From Fibrobacteraceae bacterium (GTDB lineage Bacteria > Fibrobacterota > Fibrobacteria > Fibrobacterales > Fibrobacteraceae), in NCBI GenBank assembly GCA_017625775.1, contig JAGAKE010000021.1, positions 1-57,163 of the forward strand: DNA of 57,163 nt, given 5' to 3'. A program made the translations under genes and the position numbers. Positions within the stretch are counted from its first letter, which is position 1. Each line of letters opens with the position of its first letter. The notes beneath the pieces were generated by a model. That model saw only the letters and a program-made list of their open reading frames with translations, made no database searches and was not told where the DNA came from. This document shows, piece by piece, positions 45,981 through 54,748 of this stretch.

Positions 45981-46297
45981 TCAAGCCTCCAAGATTTAAA
46001 TTCAATTTAGAAAATAAAAATTCAAAAATAACAATTTACAAAAACGAACTTCTGATATCCTAACTTTTCGATCGAATTCTTCTTGCTCACAAACATTAAA
46101 ATCTTTGCCATAATAATTCTTTGATTTGTAGTGCGGGCCCACTTGCGTGGGTCGGGCTTTCGCGTTATCGCTAGAGCAAAAGCCCTAGCGTCCGTCCAGC
46201 CTCGATTCTCAAGTCCGTCCCCTATCGGGCATCAATCCCTCCCGCCACTCGCCCGCGGTTTGTCACTTGCTAGCATGTTTTGTTGTGTGAGTATTTT

Positions 46298-46331
46298 GTC
46301 ACTCGCGAACCCTGCAAGGGTGAAGCAATCT
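46298..46331 (+). repeat. Short palindromic element, TGTCA...GAAGCAATCT type
   Basis: TGTCACTCGCGA, palindromic core ACCCT-GCA-AGGGT, then GAAGCAATCT. Same ends as the elements at 12867, 13219 and 13573, with a different palindromic core. Confidence 0.7.
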
Positions 46332-46398
46332 CATTGCAATCAGATTGCCACACTATATTCGCGAGGACTTAGTTTTTCTTTTGCAATTATTTTCCTTT

Positions 46399-46473
46399 GG
46401 AGGGAACCCAGCTCGGAGTGGCGAAGGCCGCACGGTCCCCTCCAAGCCACCCCTTCCTTGGCCGACGCTCTTG
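46399..46473. repeat. GC-rich hairpin repeat, copy 3
   Basis: GGAGGGAACCC, then a loop, then CGGTCCCCTCC and the tail AAGCCACCCCTTCCTTGG...GACGCTCTTG. About 90 percent identical to the copies at 12418 and 12641, including flanks (TTTTGCAATTATTTTCCTTT before, TTAATTTTAAGTGAG after). Confidence 0.85.
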
Positions 46474-46595
46474 TGTTTTAATTTTAAGTGAGATTTGTTT
46501 TTTGAAAATTGTGTTTTGCGAAGGAACTTGCTCGCAGTTCTTGTCACCCGCGATAGAGTGAAAAGATTTTTTTGCGAGGTCTAAATGTGAGCCTG

Positions 46596-46640
46596 CCACG
46601 AGCCACACTTGTTTTGAGTGTGGCGTGGTGGAAGCAATCT
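46596..46640 (+). repeat. Hairpin ending in GAAGCAATCT before the rpn leader
   Basis: CCACG-AG-CCACACT, loop TGTTTTG, AGTGTGG-CGTGG (12 pairs with a 2-nt bulge), then GAAGCAATCT. It occupies the same place relative to the rpn leader as the element at 12867. Confidence 0.65.
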
Positions 46641-46801
46641 CCTTCGCAATTCCTGCCGCATTTCTGTAAAAATTCTTTTTTCAAAAATTTTTGTTCGAAT
46701 TTCCTTTCTCAAGCGTTTTATAGAAGTAGAGGCATTGCTCTGTTTAAGCAACGCTCTTATCCGTTTTATATAAACATTAACAGGAAATAAAAAAAACGCT
46801 C
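46641..46801 (+). repeat. Conserved rpn leader, copy 3
   Basis: Near-identical to copies at 151-309 (minus) and 12901-13062. It ends AACAGGAAATAAAAAAAACGCTC before the ATG in this copy and copy 1 (Shine-Dalgarno AGGAAA). Conserved elements: TTTCAAAAATTTTTGTTCG, a self-complementary A/T stretch, and AAGCGTTTTATAGAAGTAGA. Confidence 0.8.
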
Positions 46802-47797
46802 ATGACAAGTTCACAAAAAAGAAACCACGATAACTTCTTTCGCACGATTTTTGCGGACCCGAAAAACACTGCCAACTTGATTTCATTGGCCGCGAAAAAC
46901 AACCCGAATATAAAAGAACTCCTCAGCTTAATCAATCTTGAAACGCTTCAGGAAATTTCAGGAGCGGCAACACGAGAGGGCGCGAGCGGGTCAGGCGATC
47001 TAACTTTCAAAGTGGAAATCAAGAACTCTGCGAAGAATAAATGCCGGAATCATTCTCTCGCAGAAAACGAAAAAGGTTCTAATTCAAAAAGTGAGCGCCC
47101 GGATCAATTACTTGTCGGTTTAATTCTTGAACACAAATCATATCGAGATTCAAAAATAAGAAATCAGCTTTTGAAATATTACTTTGAAGTGATGCACCAA
47201 AAAGCTGGAAACATTCCGGCAGTGGCGATTATCGTTTACAATGGACGCGACAAGTGGAATCCGCTAAAAATTAAGCCGCACCCAGGTTATCCCGAATTCT
47301 TCCAGAAAGTCGGTTTGCCTTTCCGAGTAGAATTTATTGATTTAGGCCGCGAGCCAGTTGATTTTTCGAACTTGGACCCGCTTTTGGCCTTAGCGATTGC
47401 CGCCATGCGGATGGTTTTTGATGCTTACGGTGCTGAAAAATATTTTAAAACAGCACTCAGGCGACTTTTAAAATCAAAACAAAACTTCCGTAGTATCGTC
47501 GAAGAAATTTTGGTATATTTACGAGGAATGCTCCCCGAAGAAGAAAAGGAGATGATTATGGATTCACTAGAAGTTATTCAAAATAAAGGCTATGTCTCAA
47601 TAGCCGATGCTGACTATAATCGTGGATTCTCCGCAGGGGAAGAAAAAGGATTCTCTACAGGTTTCTCCAAGGGGGAAATAAAAGGCATTACCGATGCTAA
47701 ATGCGAAATGGCAAAAGCGATGCTTATGGAAGGTATTCCTATGGATAAAATCAAGATTATTTCTGGATTATCGGAAGATGAAATCAAAAATCTATAA
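46802..47797 (+). CDS. rpn: Rpn family recombination-promoting nuclease, intact copy
   Basis: 331 residues. PF04754 family (YhgA-like), a PD-(D/E)XK-type DNA nuclease. The N-terminal HDNFFRTIFADP motif, Asp66 in SGDLTFKVEIK and Glu110/Lys112 in LILEHKSYRD fit the catalytic core; QLLKYYFEVMHQ follows. About 222-331 is the variable C-terminal region with XXXG tetrapeptide blocks. The reported role of Rpn in E. coli is a DNA-degrading toxin of an intragenic toxin-antitoxin, anti-phage system. The gene has its own leader and terminator and sits among repeats between pth and adk, consistent with acquisition as a unit. It is the only complete copy in the window. Confidence 0.93.
   Translation: MTSSQKRNHDNFFRTIFADPKNTANLISLAAKNNPNIKELLSLINLETLQEISGAATREGASGSGDLTFKVEIKNSAKNKCRNHSLAENEKGSNSKSERPDQLLVGLILEHKSYRDSKIRNQLLKYYFEVMHQKAGNIPAVAIIVYNGRDKWNPLKIKPHPGYPEFFQKVGLPFRVEFIDLGREPVDFSNLDPLLALAIAAMRMVFDAYGAEKYFKTALRRLLKSKQNFRSIVEEILVYLRGMLPEEEKEMIMDSLEVIQNKGYVSIADADYNRGFSAGEEKGFSTGFSKGEIKGITDAKCEMAKAMLMEGIPMDKIKIISGLSEDEIKNL
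47558..47797 (+). CDS. Predicted intragenic RpnS antitoxin, in frame within rpn
   Basis: 79 residues. The ATG at 47558 (codon 253 of rpn) follows AAAGGAG with a 6-nt spacer, better than the start signal of rpn itself. The product begins MDSLEVIQNKGYVSIADADY, has six XXXG blocks (GFSA, GEEK, GFST, GFSK, GEIK, GITD) and ends SGLSEDEIKNL. It corresponds exactly to the separately translated C-terminal domain known from E. coli Rpn. The same signal is conserved at 13732. Expression is inferred from the sequence. Confidence 0.6.
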   Translation: MDSLEVIQNKGYVSIADADYNRGFSAGEEKGFSTGFSKGEIKGITDAKCEMAKAMLMEGIPMDKIKIISGLSEDEIKNL

Positions 47798-47808
47798 ATT
47801 TTAATTTC

Positions 47809-47850
47809 ATCATTATTTCGCCCCGTAGGGGCGAAATAATGATTTTTTTT
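47809..47850 (+). terminator. Terminator after rpn
   Basis: A long perfect stem (ATCATTATTTCGCCCC with GGGGCGAAATAATGAT), loop GTA, followed by eight T, 11 nt beyond the stop. Confidence 0.92.
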
Positions 47851-47885
47851 GCGTGAGGAAAAATCTAAAAACACTCATCCAATGA

Positions 47886-47922
47886 AAAATCCCTAAAGGC
47901 AAAAAAAGCCATTAGGGATTTT
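47886..47922 (-). terminator. Terminator after adk
   Basis: AAAATCCCTAA with TTAGGGATTTT plus an inner GGC/GCC pair closes a short loop, 27 nt past the adk stop. U-rich on the minus strand, with potential bidirectional function. Confidence 0.85.
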
Positions 47923-47949
47923 GAAAATTCAATTCTAATTCGCTTTAAA

Positions 47950-48546
47950 TTACAAACTCTTCTTGAACTTTACGTAAGCAGCTAAAGTATCACAGAAGAC
48001 TTCGTCTGGAGTATTGTCGCCAACAATATGAGTCACAATCGCTGGGTCATACTTTTCAAGAACAGCTGCTGTTTTTGAACGATATTCTTCTAAACGACGC
48101 TTGATAATAGATTCATCGGCATCATCTTTACGGCCTTCAATTTTAGCACGATTCAATAGACGAGCAACAATAGTTTCGTCATTTGTAATATCAAGAACAA
48201 AAACATGCTTTACATCTACAATTGGCTTAATAAGATCAACTTGATCTGGAGTGCGAGGAATACCATCCAAAAGAAGCATGTCCTTTTCCGGATTTAATTT
48301 ATTGGTATCAACCAATCCATTGATAAATCTTTGAAAAATTTGCACGGTAGCTTCATCTGGAACAAGCATTCCCTTACTCGAATAAGAAGCCAAAAGTTGG
48401 CCATTTTCACTTGAAGGTGCGATTCCACGGAAAATATCTCCGGTAGAAAGATGTTTCAATGAAGTAGTGGCCGCCAGTTTTGCACCTACAGTACCCTTAC
48501 CAGAACCGGGAGCACCGAAAATTAAAACAGCTGGAATTTGAGCCAT
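47950..48546 (-). CDS. adk: Adenylate kinase (short form)
   Basis: 198 residues from the ATG at 48546 (AAAGGA upstream); the frame from 48624 overlaps clpC. Interconverts ATP + AMP and 2 ADP. Walker A FGAPGSGKGTVG, KHLSTGDIFR (AMP site), LLLDGIPRTPDQV, and a short lid LNRAKIEGRKDDADESIIKRR without the zinc-finger insert. Last gene of the lysS-lolC/E-lolD-clpC-adk run, 31 nt after clpC. Confidence 0.96.
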   Translation of the reverse strand: MAQIPAVLIFGAPGSGKGTVGAKLAATTSLKHLSTGDIFRGIAPSSENGQLLASYSSKGMLVPDEATVQIFQRFINGLVDTNKLNPEKDMLLLDGIPRTPDQVDLIKPIVDVKHVFVLDITNDETIVARLLNRAKIEGRKDDADESIIKRRLEEYRSKTAAVLEKYDPAIVTHIVGDNTPDEVFCDTLAAYVKFKKSL

Positions 48547-48577
48547 GATTTTTTCCTTTATGTTTATTGTGAAATAA

Positions 48578-51058
48578 TTATACTGAGGGAAGAGCCTCTG
48601 AACGGAAATCCAATTTATCGCCAATTACATCAACCACAATCGTTGAGAAATCACAGAATTCTCCAGTAAGAAGACCTTCGGCAATTGGATCTTCTATATA
48701 CTGTTGGAGAGCCCGGCGAATAGGCCTAGCGCCGAGAGCTGGATCATAACTTTGATCAACGATATATTGTTTCGTGGCTAAAGAAGCTTCAAGCATAATC
48801 CCGCGTTCAGAGAGATATTTTTGCAAGAACGAAAGTTGAATATCCACCACTGAAACAAGTTCTTCTCGAGACAAGCAACGGAATACAATTTGATCATCAA
48901 TGCGGTTCAAAAGTTCAGGAGCAAAAGAACGTTTCACTTCTTCACGAATTGCCGCTTCCATTCTTTCATATTCTTCACCCTCGCCCATTTTATTAAAACC
49001 CATGCCACCACGATGACGAATTTCCCGAGCGCCCACATTTGATGTCATAATTATAATCGTATTTTTGAAGCTAATTCTACGCCCATAAGAATCTGTAAGA
49101 ATTCCATCATCTAAAACTTGAAGCAATAAGTTGTAAACATCTGGGTGCGCTTTTTCAATTTCATCTAAAAGAATTAATGAATAAGGGCGTTTTCTCACTT
49201 TTTCCGTTAATTGACCACCATTATCTTCAAACCCAACATAACCTGGAGGAGCGCCAATCAAGCGAGAAATACTATGCTTTTCCATGTATTCACTCATATC
49301 TATGCGAATCATGGATTCTTCAGAACCAAAAAGATTTTCACATAAAACCTTGGCTAATTCTGTTTTTCCAACACCAGTCGGCCCAAGAAATAAGAAACTT
49401 CCCAACGGGCGTTTTGTATTCCGAATACCCGCACGAGAACGACGAATTGCACGCACAACCGCACGAACAGCATAATCTTGCCCAATAATTCTCTTTTTAA
49501 TATCGGAATCTAGTTGCAATAATTTTTTCGTTTCTTCTGCAGCAAGGCGAGAAACCGGAATTCCTGAAATTTGGCTAATTACATCACGAATAGTATCTTC
49601 GCTAACCACCAAACATTCATTCTTTTTAGATTCATTCCTTTCCAAACGAAGTTGTTCTAAATCTTTTTGCAACTGTTCTGTTTTATCGCGAAGTTCAGCA
49701 GCTAATTCAAAATCTTGATCAGCAACTGCGTTTGCTATTTCTTCACGAAGTTTTTCATATTCGTTTTCCTTTTCGCGAATTTCCTGTGGAGTCGCTAAAT
49801 TATTCAAACGAATTCTTGCACCAGCTTCATCTAAAACATCTATTGCTTTATCAGGAAGGAAACGTTCATTTAAATAACGCTCAGACAAAACAACAGCCGC
49901 TTGGATGGCTTCATCTGTATAAACCACTTTGTGATGAGCTTCATATTGCGGACGAAGACCATTTAAAATCCCAATAGATTCTTCTGGTGTCGGCGGATTC
50001 ACTATCACTTTTTGGAAACGTCGTTCCAAAGCAGCATCTTTTTCAATATACTTTCGATATTCATCTAAAGTTGTAGCGCCAATACATTGGAGTTCTCCGC
50101 GAGCGAGCGCCGGTTTGAAAATATTTGAAGCATCAAGGCTTCCATCTGCTCCGCCAGCTCCTACAATCGTGTGCAACTCATCAATAAAAAGAATTACCGA
50201 ATTATCAAGGCGTTGAAGTTCTGCAATCAAGCCCTTCACTCTTTCTTCAAATTGTCCACGATATTTTGTACCAGCAACCATAGCCGCTACATCTAAAGAA
50301 ATCACCCGTTTATTTTCCAAAATTTCAGGGATTTTTTTCTGAACAATTTTTTGCGCTAAACCTTCGACAATAGCCGTTTTACCAACTCCAGGTTCTCCAA
50401 TTAACGCTGGATTATTTTTCTTTCTTCTTGAAAGAACTTGAATCAATCGTTCTATTTCTTCTGCTCGACCAATGATTGGATCTAATTTCCCTTGCCGTGC
50501 CATGGCAGTCAAATCTCGACCAAAATGTTCTAAAATCGGAGTTTTAGAATTCTTTGAACGAATAGTTTGTCTCATCTGAGAACGTTGCGGCATCATAGAA
50601 GAATCACTCATTTCCTCTTGGCGTAAAGTATTTACAACGTTTTCTGCATTTTCAAATGTGACATTATATTTTGATAAAGTTGCAGCCGCTGGAGTATCCG
50701 TCACTTTCAACAAAGCTAAAAGCAAATGATCGGTTTCAATTATTTGACACTTTCTTTTACAAGCTTCGTCTGCTGAAGCTTGCATAACGGCCTTGCTTCG
50801 TGGAGAAAAAGGAATCATCTGTTCTGTTCCTTTTACAGCAACACCTCCACTCTGAGAAATGGATTCTTCTATATCCTCAACCATAGATTCTAAATCCACC
50901 CCAAGACGGCGAAGCACATTCACTGCAAGTCCAGTATTTTCACGAATGATGCCGAGCAAAAGATGCTCTGTTCCTAACACGTCATTTCCTTTTGAAACGG
51001 CGGCTGCACGAGCTAATTGTAACACTCTTTTGAATCGATCTGAAAAAGTTCCTTTCAT
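48578..51058 (-). CDS. clpC: ClpC-type AAA+ protease chaperone
   Basis: 826 residues from the ATG at 51058, 2 nt after the lolD stop. It unfolds substrates for ClpP. Two Clp_N repeats (about 1-150), AAA1 with [15 protein letters not shown], a UVR-containing middle region ([23 protein letters not shown] near 415-440; in pieces, [16 protein letters not shown]), and AAA2 with [16 protein letters not shown] and [18 protein letters not shown]. The UVR/middle segment marks it as ClpC rather than ClpA or ClpB. No adaptor (McsB or MecA) or clpP is nearby. Confidence 0.95.
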   Translation of the reverse strand: MKGTFSDRFKRVLQLARAAAVSKGNDVLGTEHLLLGIIRENTGLAVNVLRRLGVDLESMVEDIEESISQSGGVAVKGTEQMIPFSPRSKAVMQASADEACKRKCQIIETDHLLLALLKVTDTPAAATLSKYNVTFENAENVVNTLRQEEMSDSSMMPQRSQMRQTIRSKNSKTPILEHFGRDLTAMARQGKLDPIIGRAEEIERLIQVLSRRKKNNPALIGEPGVGKTAIVEGLAQKIVQKKIPEILENKRVISLDVAAMVAGTKYRGQFEERVKGLIAELQRLDNSVILFIDELHTIVGAGGADGSLDASNIFKPALARGELQCIGATTLDEYRKYIEKDAALERRFQKVIVNPPTPEESIGILNGLRPQYEAHHKVVYTDEAIQAAVVLSERYLNERFLPDKAIDVLDEAGARIRLNNLATPQEIREKENEYEKLREEIANAVADQDFELAAELRDKTEQLQKDLEQLRLERNESKKNECLVVSEDTIRDVISQISGIPVSRLAAEETKKLLQLDSDIKKRIIGQDYAVRAVVRAIRRSRAGIRNTKRPLGSFLFLGPTGVGKTELAKVLCENLFGSEESMIRIDMSEYMEKHSISRLIGAPPGYVGFEDNGGQLTEKVRKRPYSLILLDEIEKAHPDVYNLLLQVLDDGILTDSYGRRISFKNTIIIMTSNVGAREIRHRGGMGFNKMGEGEEYERMEAAIREEVKRSFAPELLNRIDDQIVFRCLSREELVSVVDIQLSFLQKYLSERGIMLEASLATKQYIVDQSYDPALGARPIRRALQQYIEDPIAEGLLTGEFCDFSTIVVDVIGDKLDFRSEALPSV

Positions 51059-51060
51059 CC

Positions 51061-51750
51061 TCAAACCTGCATTTCTGTAATTTGTCCGTGAGTCATTGAA
51101 AAACGCTTAGTAGCACAGCGAGCTAAACGTTCATCATGAGTCACAATTAAAAAAGTCTGTTCAAATTCCCGATTTAAACGCGAGAAAAGTTCATTCAGCA
51201 TTTCTGCATTTTTTTCGTCTAGGTTTCCACTTGGCTCATCTGCTAGAATAATATCTGGATGATTCATTAACGCACGAGCTACCGCCACACGCTGGCGTTC
51301 ACCACCTGAAAGTTCTCTAGGCAAATGATTCAAACGATCTTTCAAACCCACTGTTTCAAGCAAATAAATTGCTCTTTCCTTAATTTCCGTTTGAGACTTT
51401 CCGCCAAGAATTCTAGCCGGCACGCAAACATTTTCAAGTGAAGTGAATTCAGAAAGAAGATGGTGAAATTGAAAAACAAATCCAATATGACGCCTGTGAT
51501 AATCATCTTTTTCTTCAGCAGAAACCTTTGATAAATTTTTCCCGTTAAAATAAATTTCGCCTGAAGTGGGAGTATCTAAAAGCCCAATCAAATTTAAAAA
51601 AGTTGATTTTCCTGAACCCGACGCTCCTGTAAGAACAGCAAAATCACCTGCACACAAAGTAAAATCTACGCCATTCAAAATAGCAAGACGTTCTCCAGTT
51701 TCTTCAAAAACCCGAGAAAGAGCTTTAGTTTGCAAAATGATATTACTCAT
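51061..51750 (-). CDS. lolD: Lipoprotein-releasing ABC transporter ATPase
   Basis: 229 residues from the ATG at 51750, overlapping the upstream permease stop by 8 nt. Walker A TGASGSGKSTFLNLIG, Q-loop FVFQFHHLLSEFT (typical LolD/MacB class), signature LSGGERQRVAVARAL, Walker B DIILADEPSGNLD and the switch His in IVTHDE. It powers release of outer-membrane lipoproteins from the inner membrane to LolA. Confidence 0.94.
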   Translation of the reverse strand: MSNIILQTKALSRVFEETGERLAILNGVDFTLCAGDFAVLTGASGSGKSTFLNLIGLLDTPTSGEIYFNGKNLSKVSAEEKDDYHRRHIGFVFQFHHLLSEFTSLENVCVPARILGGKSQTEIKERAIYLLETVGLKDRLNHLPRELSGGERQRVAVARALMNHPDIILADEPSGNLDEKNAEMLNELFSRLNREFEQTFLIVTHDERLARCATKRFSMTHGQITEMQV

Positions 51751-52990
51751 GGCGAATAGCCCCCACAGGATCAAGACGACTAGCTTTCCAAGCAGGAAGA
51801 AGCGTAGCTAAAACACAAAGTAAAATACCAATAACGAAAATCAAAACCACATCTAAAAGGTGAACTTCTACCGGGAAATAAGGCAAAACATACACATCTC
51901 CAGGTAATGTAATAAAGCGATACTTTTCTTGCAAGAGGCAAAGTGTTAAACCAAAAGAACCGCCTAATAAAGTTCCGCCCACACCAATAAAAGATCCCAT
52001 AAGCATAAAAACTCGCATCACTTGAGCTTTTGAAAATCCCATACTGCGTAAAATACCGATTTCTTTAGTTTTATCAATCACCACCATAATTAAAGAGCTA
52101 ATAATATTAAACGCGGCGACCAAAATAATCAAGCAAATTACAGCAGCAACAATAAACTTTTCGTAATTCATCCACTTGAGAAGAGTATTGTTTTTGGTTT
52201 GCCAATCTAAGGCGTAGTAAGAAACGGAAAGAGAATCAGACAAACGCTTTACTGTTTCTGAAGCATTCCAAAAATCTTTTACTTTAATTTGTATGCCAGA
52301 AACTTTATCGCCTACTCCAAGCAACTTTTGCATTTCAGGAATTCCAATATAGACTAAGTTTCCGTCATATTCGTACATTCCTGTTTCAAAAATTCCGCTA
52401 ACCACCGCCTGCATCATTTTGGGCCCGCCCGAAGAAAGCATGGCATCTGGGCTTTGAAATGTTTGAAGAACAATTTTATCTCCGACGACTACGCGCAAAC
52501 GATTCGCAAGGCCGATTCCTAAAATAACGCCTGGTCTTAAAGTTCCACCAAGATCTTGCAAGCTATCTACCGAATAATGTCCCCAACGCATTTTGTCGTG
52601 AATATCTACTACTTTTTTTGAACGTTTGGGATCAATTCCATAAATAACTACTCCATCATTAACTTTTCGAGAACTAATTCCCATTTTATAAACAAGATAA
52701 GGAGCGGTTGCCACTACCGAAGAATCTACTTTCTTAATTTGTTCAGAAAGAGCCTCGTAATCGCCAAACGGCCCGCCATCATAAGAAAGAACATCAACGT
52801 GGGCGTCCTTTCCAATCATCTGCGCTGTCACCTCAGATTCAAAGCCGTTTACTGCTGCTAAAGCAACAACTAAAGCAAAAACGCCTATACTCACTCCAAG
52901 CAAACTAAATATGCCTATGAGCGAAACAAACAAACTTTTTCGCTGAGCGCCTAAATACCGAAAAGCGATTAACCACTCCAACTTGTTCAT
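51743..52990 (-). CDS. Lipoprotein-releasing ABC transporter permease (LolC/LolE family)
   Basis: 415 residues with four transmembrane helices: one at the N-terminus (LFVSLIGIFSLLGVSIGVFALVVALAAV), a large periplasmic MacB-like domain (about 45-255), then three C-terminal helices around VVIDKTKEIGILRSMGFSK, the cytoplasmic coupling helix. Only one permease gene is present, so the transporter may be a homodimer (LolF-like) rather than LolC plus LolE. Starts 15 nt after lysS. Confidence 0.92.
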   Translation of the reverse strand: MNKLEWLIAFRYLGAQRKSLFVSLIGIFSLLGVSIGVFALVVALAAVNGFESEVTAQMIGKDAHVDVLSYDGGPFGDYEALSEQIKKVDSSVVATAPYLVYKMGISSRKVNDGVVIYGIDPKRSKKVVDIHDKMRWGHYSVDSLQDLGGTLRPGVILGIGLANRLRVVVGDKIVLQTFQSPDAMLSSGGPKMMQAVVSGIFETGMYEYDGNLVYIGIPEMQKLLGVGDKVSGIQIKVKDFWNASETVKRLSDSLSVSYYALDWQTKNNTLLKWMNYEKFIVAAVICLIILVAAFNIISSLIMVVIDKTKEIGILRSMGFSKAQVMRVFMLMGSFIGVGGTLLGGSFGLTLCLLQEKYRFITLPGDVYVLPYFPVEVHLLDVVLIFVIGILLCVLATLLPAWKASRLDPVGAIRHE

Positions 52991-53005
52991 ATAAAAATTC
53001 CAAAT

Positions 53006-54505
53006 TTATTGTTCAGGTTTCATAAGCGGGAACAACTGCACATCACGAATGGTCTGCTGATTTGTTAAAAGCATAATCATACGGTCAATACCAAAGCCCA
53101 CGCCACCTGTTGGCGGAAGTCCGCTTTCAATCGCGTGCAAGAAGTTTTCATCCATCGGATGCGTTTCACCTTCACCGCCGCGCCCGCGCTTCACCTGCTC
53201 TTCTAAAAGTTCTCGCTGACGAATTGGGTCATTAAGTTCGGTATAAGCATTTCCTAATTCCCAACCATTGGCATAAGGTTCAAACTGTTCAATTAAACCT
53301 TCCTTTTCACGATGCTTTTTACAAAGCGGCGTGCTTTCAGTTGGCATATCTTTAATGATAGTTGGTTGAATCAATTTATCTTCAACAGTCAGTTCAAAAA
53401 GTTCAAGAATACCGCGACCACGAGTGAATTCACCGTCCATCTTAGCACCGCGTTTTTCAATTTCTGAACGAATTTCTTCATCACTCATGCATTCCACATT
53501 TAAGCCACCAAATTTTTCAATAGCTTCAATCATAGAATAACGAGGCCAAGGTGCTTTAAAATCAATTTCCTTTCCTTGATAATTGATTTTTGTTGTTCCG
53601 TTAGCAGCGATGCAAGCACGTTCATAAATATTTTCGAAATGCACCATCATATCGTTGTAATCTGCATAAGCTTGGTAAAATTCAAGACCCGTAAATTCAG
53701 GACTATGCGTTCTATCCATTCCTTCATTTCTGAAATTCTTACTGAACTCAAAAACTCGTTCAAGTCCACCAACAATACAACGCTTTAAATAAAGTTCCGG
53801 AGCTACTCGCAAATAAAGTTCCATGTCACAAGCATTATGATGAGTCGTAAATGGTCGTGCATTAGCGCCACCATAAATCGGCTGCAAAGTAGGCGTTTCC
53901 ACTTCAATAAATCCTTGTTCAATCAAGTATTCACGAATGGATTGCATAATTTTAGCACGCTTTACAAAAACATCTTTGACGTCATCATTTAAAGCCATAT
54001 CGGTATAACGTTGGCGATAACGAGTATCTACATCAGCAAATTCATTAAAAACAATTTTATTGCCATTTTCGTCAATTTTTTCTTTTGGAGTCGGCAAAGG
54101 ACGCACCGCTTTAGAAAGCATGGTCACTGAAGAAACTTTCACAGAATATTCGCCAGTCTGCGTTTCAAACATCACACCAGTAACGCCAACAAAATCACCT
54201 AAGTCAATTAATTTCACCACTTCATAATTTTCTTCGCCTACAAGATCTCTAGCACAAACAACTTGAAGTCTGCCATAACGATCTTTCAAATGCATAAAGC
54301 AAACTTTTCCTTTGCGATTAAAACGAACTACGCGTCCAGCAAATGAAATTTCTCTTTCTGATGCCATCAACGAATCTTTTTCTTCTTTTAATTTCGCTGA
54401 ATCGTGAGTCCGCTTAAAACTATGAGGGTAAGCCTCTATCCCCATTTCTTTGAACTTGGAAAGCTTTTGTAAGCGAGCTATCACTTGATCGTTTTTATCC
54501 TGCAT
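53006..54505 (-). CDS. lysS: Lysyl-tRNA synthetase, class II
   Basis: 499 residues from the ATG at 54505 (AGGAA upstream), the usual length. An N-terminal OB-fold anticodon-binding domain (FAGRVVRFNRKGKVCFMHL) precedes the class II core: motif 1 near FIEVETPTLQPIYGGANARPF, motif 2 FRNEGMDRTHSPEFTGLE, motif 3 GVGFGIDRMIMLLTN. Charges tRNA-Lys in the cytoplasm. It heads the lol-clpC-adk run. Confidence 0.97.
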   Translation of the reverse strand: MQDKNDQVIARLQKLSKFKEMGIEAYPHSFKRTHDSAKLKEEKDSLMASEREISFAGRVVRFNRKGKVCFMHLKDRYGRLQVVCARDLVGEENYEVVKLIDLGDFVGVTGVMFETQTGEYSVKVSSVTMLSKAVRPLPTPKEKIDENGNKIVFNEFADVDTRYRQRYTDMALNDDVKDVFVKRAKIMQSIREYLIEQGFIEVETPTLQPIYGGANARPFTTHHNACDMELYLRVAPELYLKRCIVGGLERVFEFSKNFRNEGMDRTHSPEFTGLEFYQAYADYNDMMVHFENIYERACIAANGTTKINYQGKEIDFKAPWPRYSMIEAIEKFGGLNVECMSDEEIRSEIEKRGAKMDGEFTRGRGILELFELTVEDKLIQPTIIKDMPTESTPLCKKHREKEGLIEQFEPYANGWELGNAYTELNDPIRQRELLEEQVKRGRGGEGETHPMDENFLHAIESGLPPTGGVGFGIDRMIMLLTNQQTIRDVQLFPLMKPEQ

Positions 54506-54748
54506 AAAAATTCCTAAAAATGAAAAAATGTGTGGCGCAAATATAAAAAAAACAATACAACTCAAAAAAAATTACATTCCATTTACCCCCTCAATTCACG
54601 CTTAATTGATAAAATTCAAGAAATCCAATAAAAACATAAACAAACGAGATAAAAGCCTCAAAAAAAAGATTAGAAAACTACTGGAGTTTCTTTGCATTAG
54701 CTAAATTCGAATCAACGTAGATAACAAAGAAAAAAATAGGAGTTTCAA

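Larger units (their letters stand above)
45981..46640. other. Second repeat-rich accessory region
   Basis: No credible gene. It contains short GC-rich hairpins near 46136-46185 (CCCAC-TTGC-GTGGG; GGGCTTT...AAAAGCCC), an SSR-free GC-rich stretch to about 46260, the palindromic element at 46298, the hairpin repeat at 46399 and a long hairpin at 46596. Open frames across it (46131-46481 plus; 46353-46608 minus) are translations of the repeats. The GC-rich stretch resembles dispersed repeats seen beside accessory genes in other FCB genomes. Confidence 0.55.

Noticed and set aside
46131..46481. 116-codon plus-strand open frame
   Set aside because: Runs across GC-rich hairpins and the palindromic element; composition reflects repeats, not coding.
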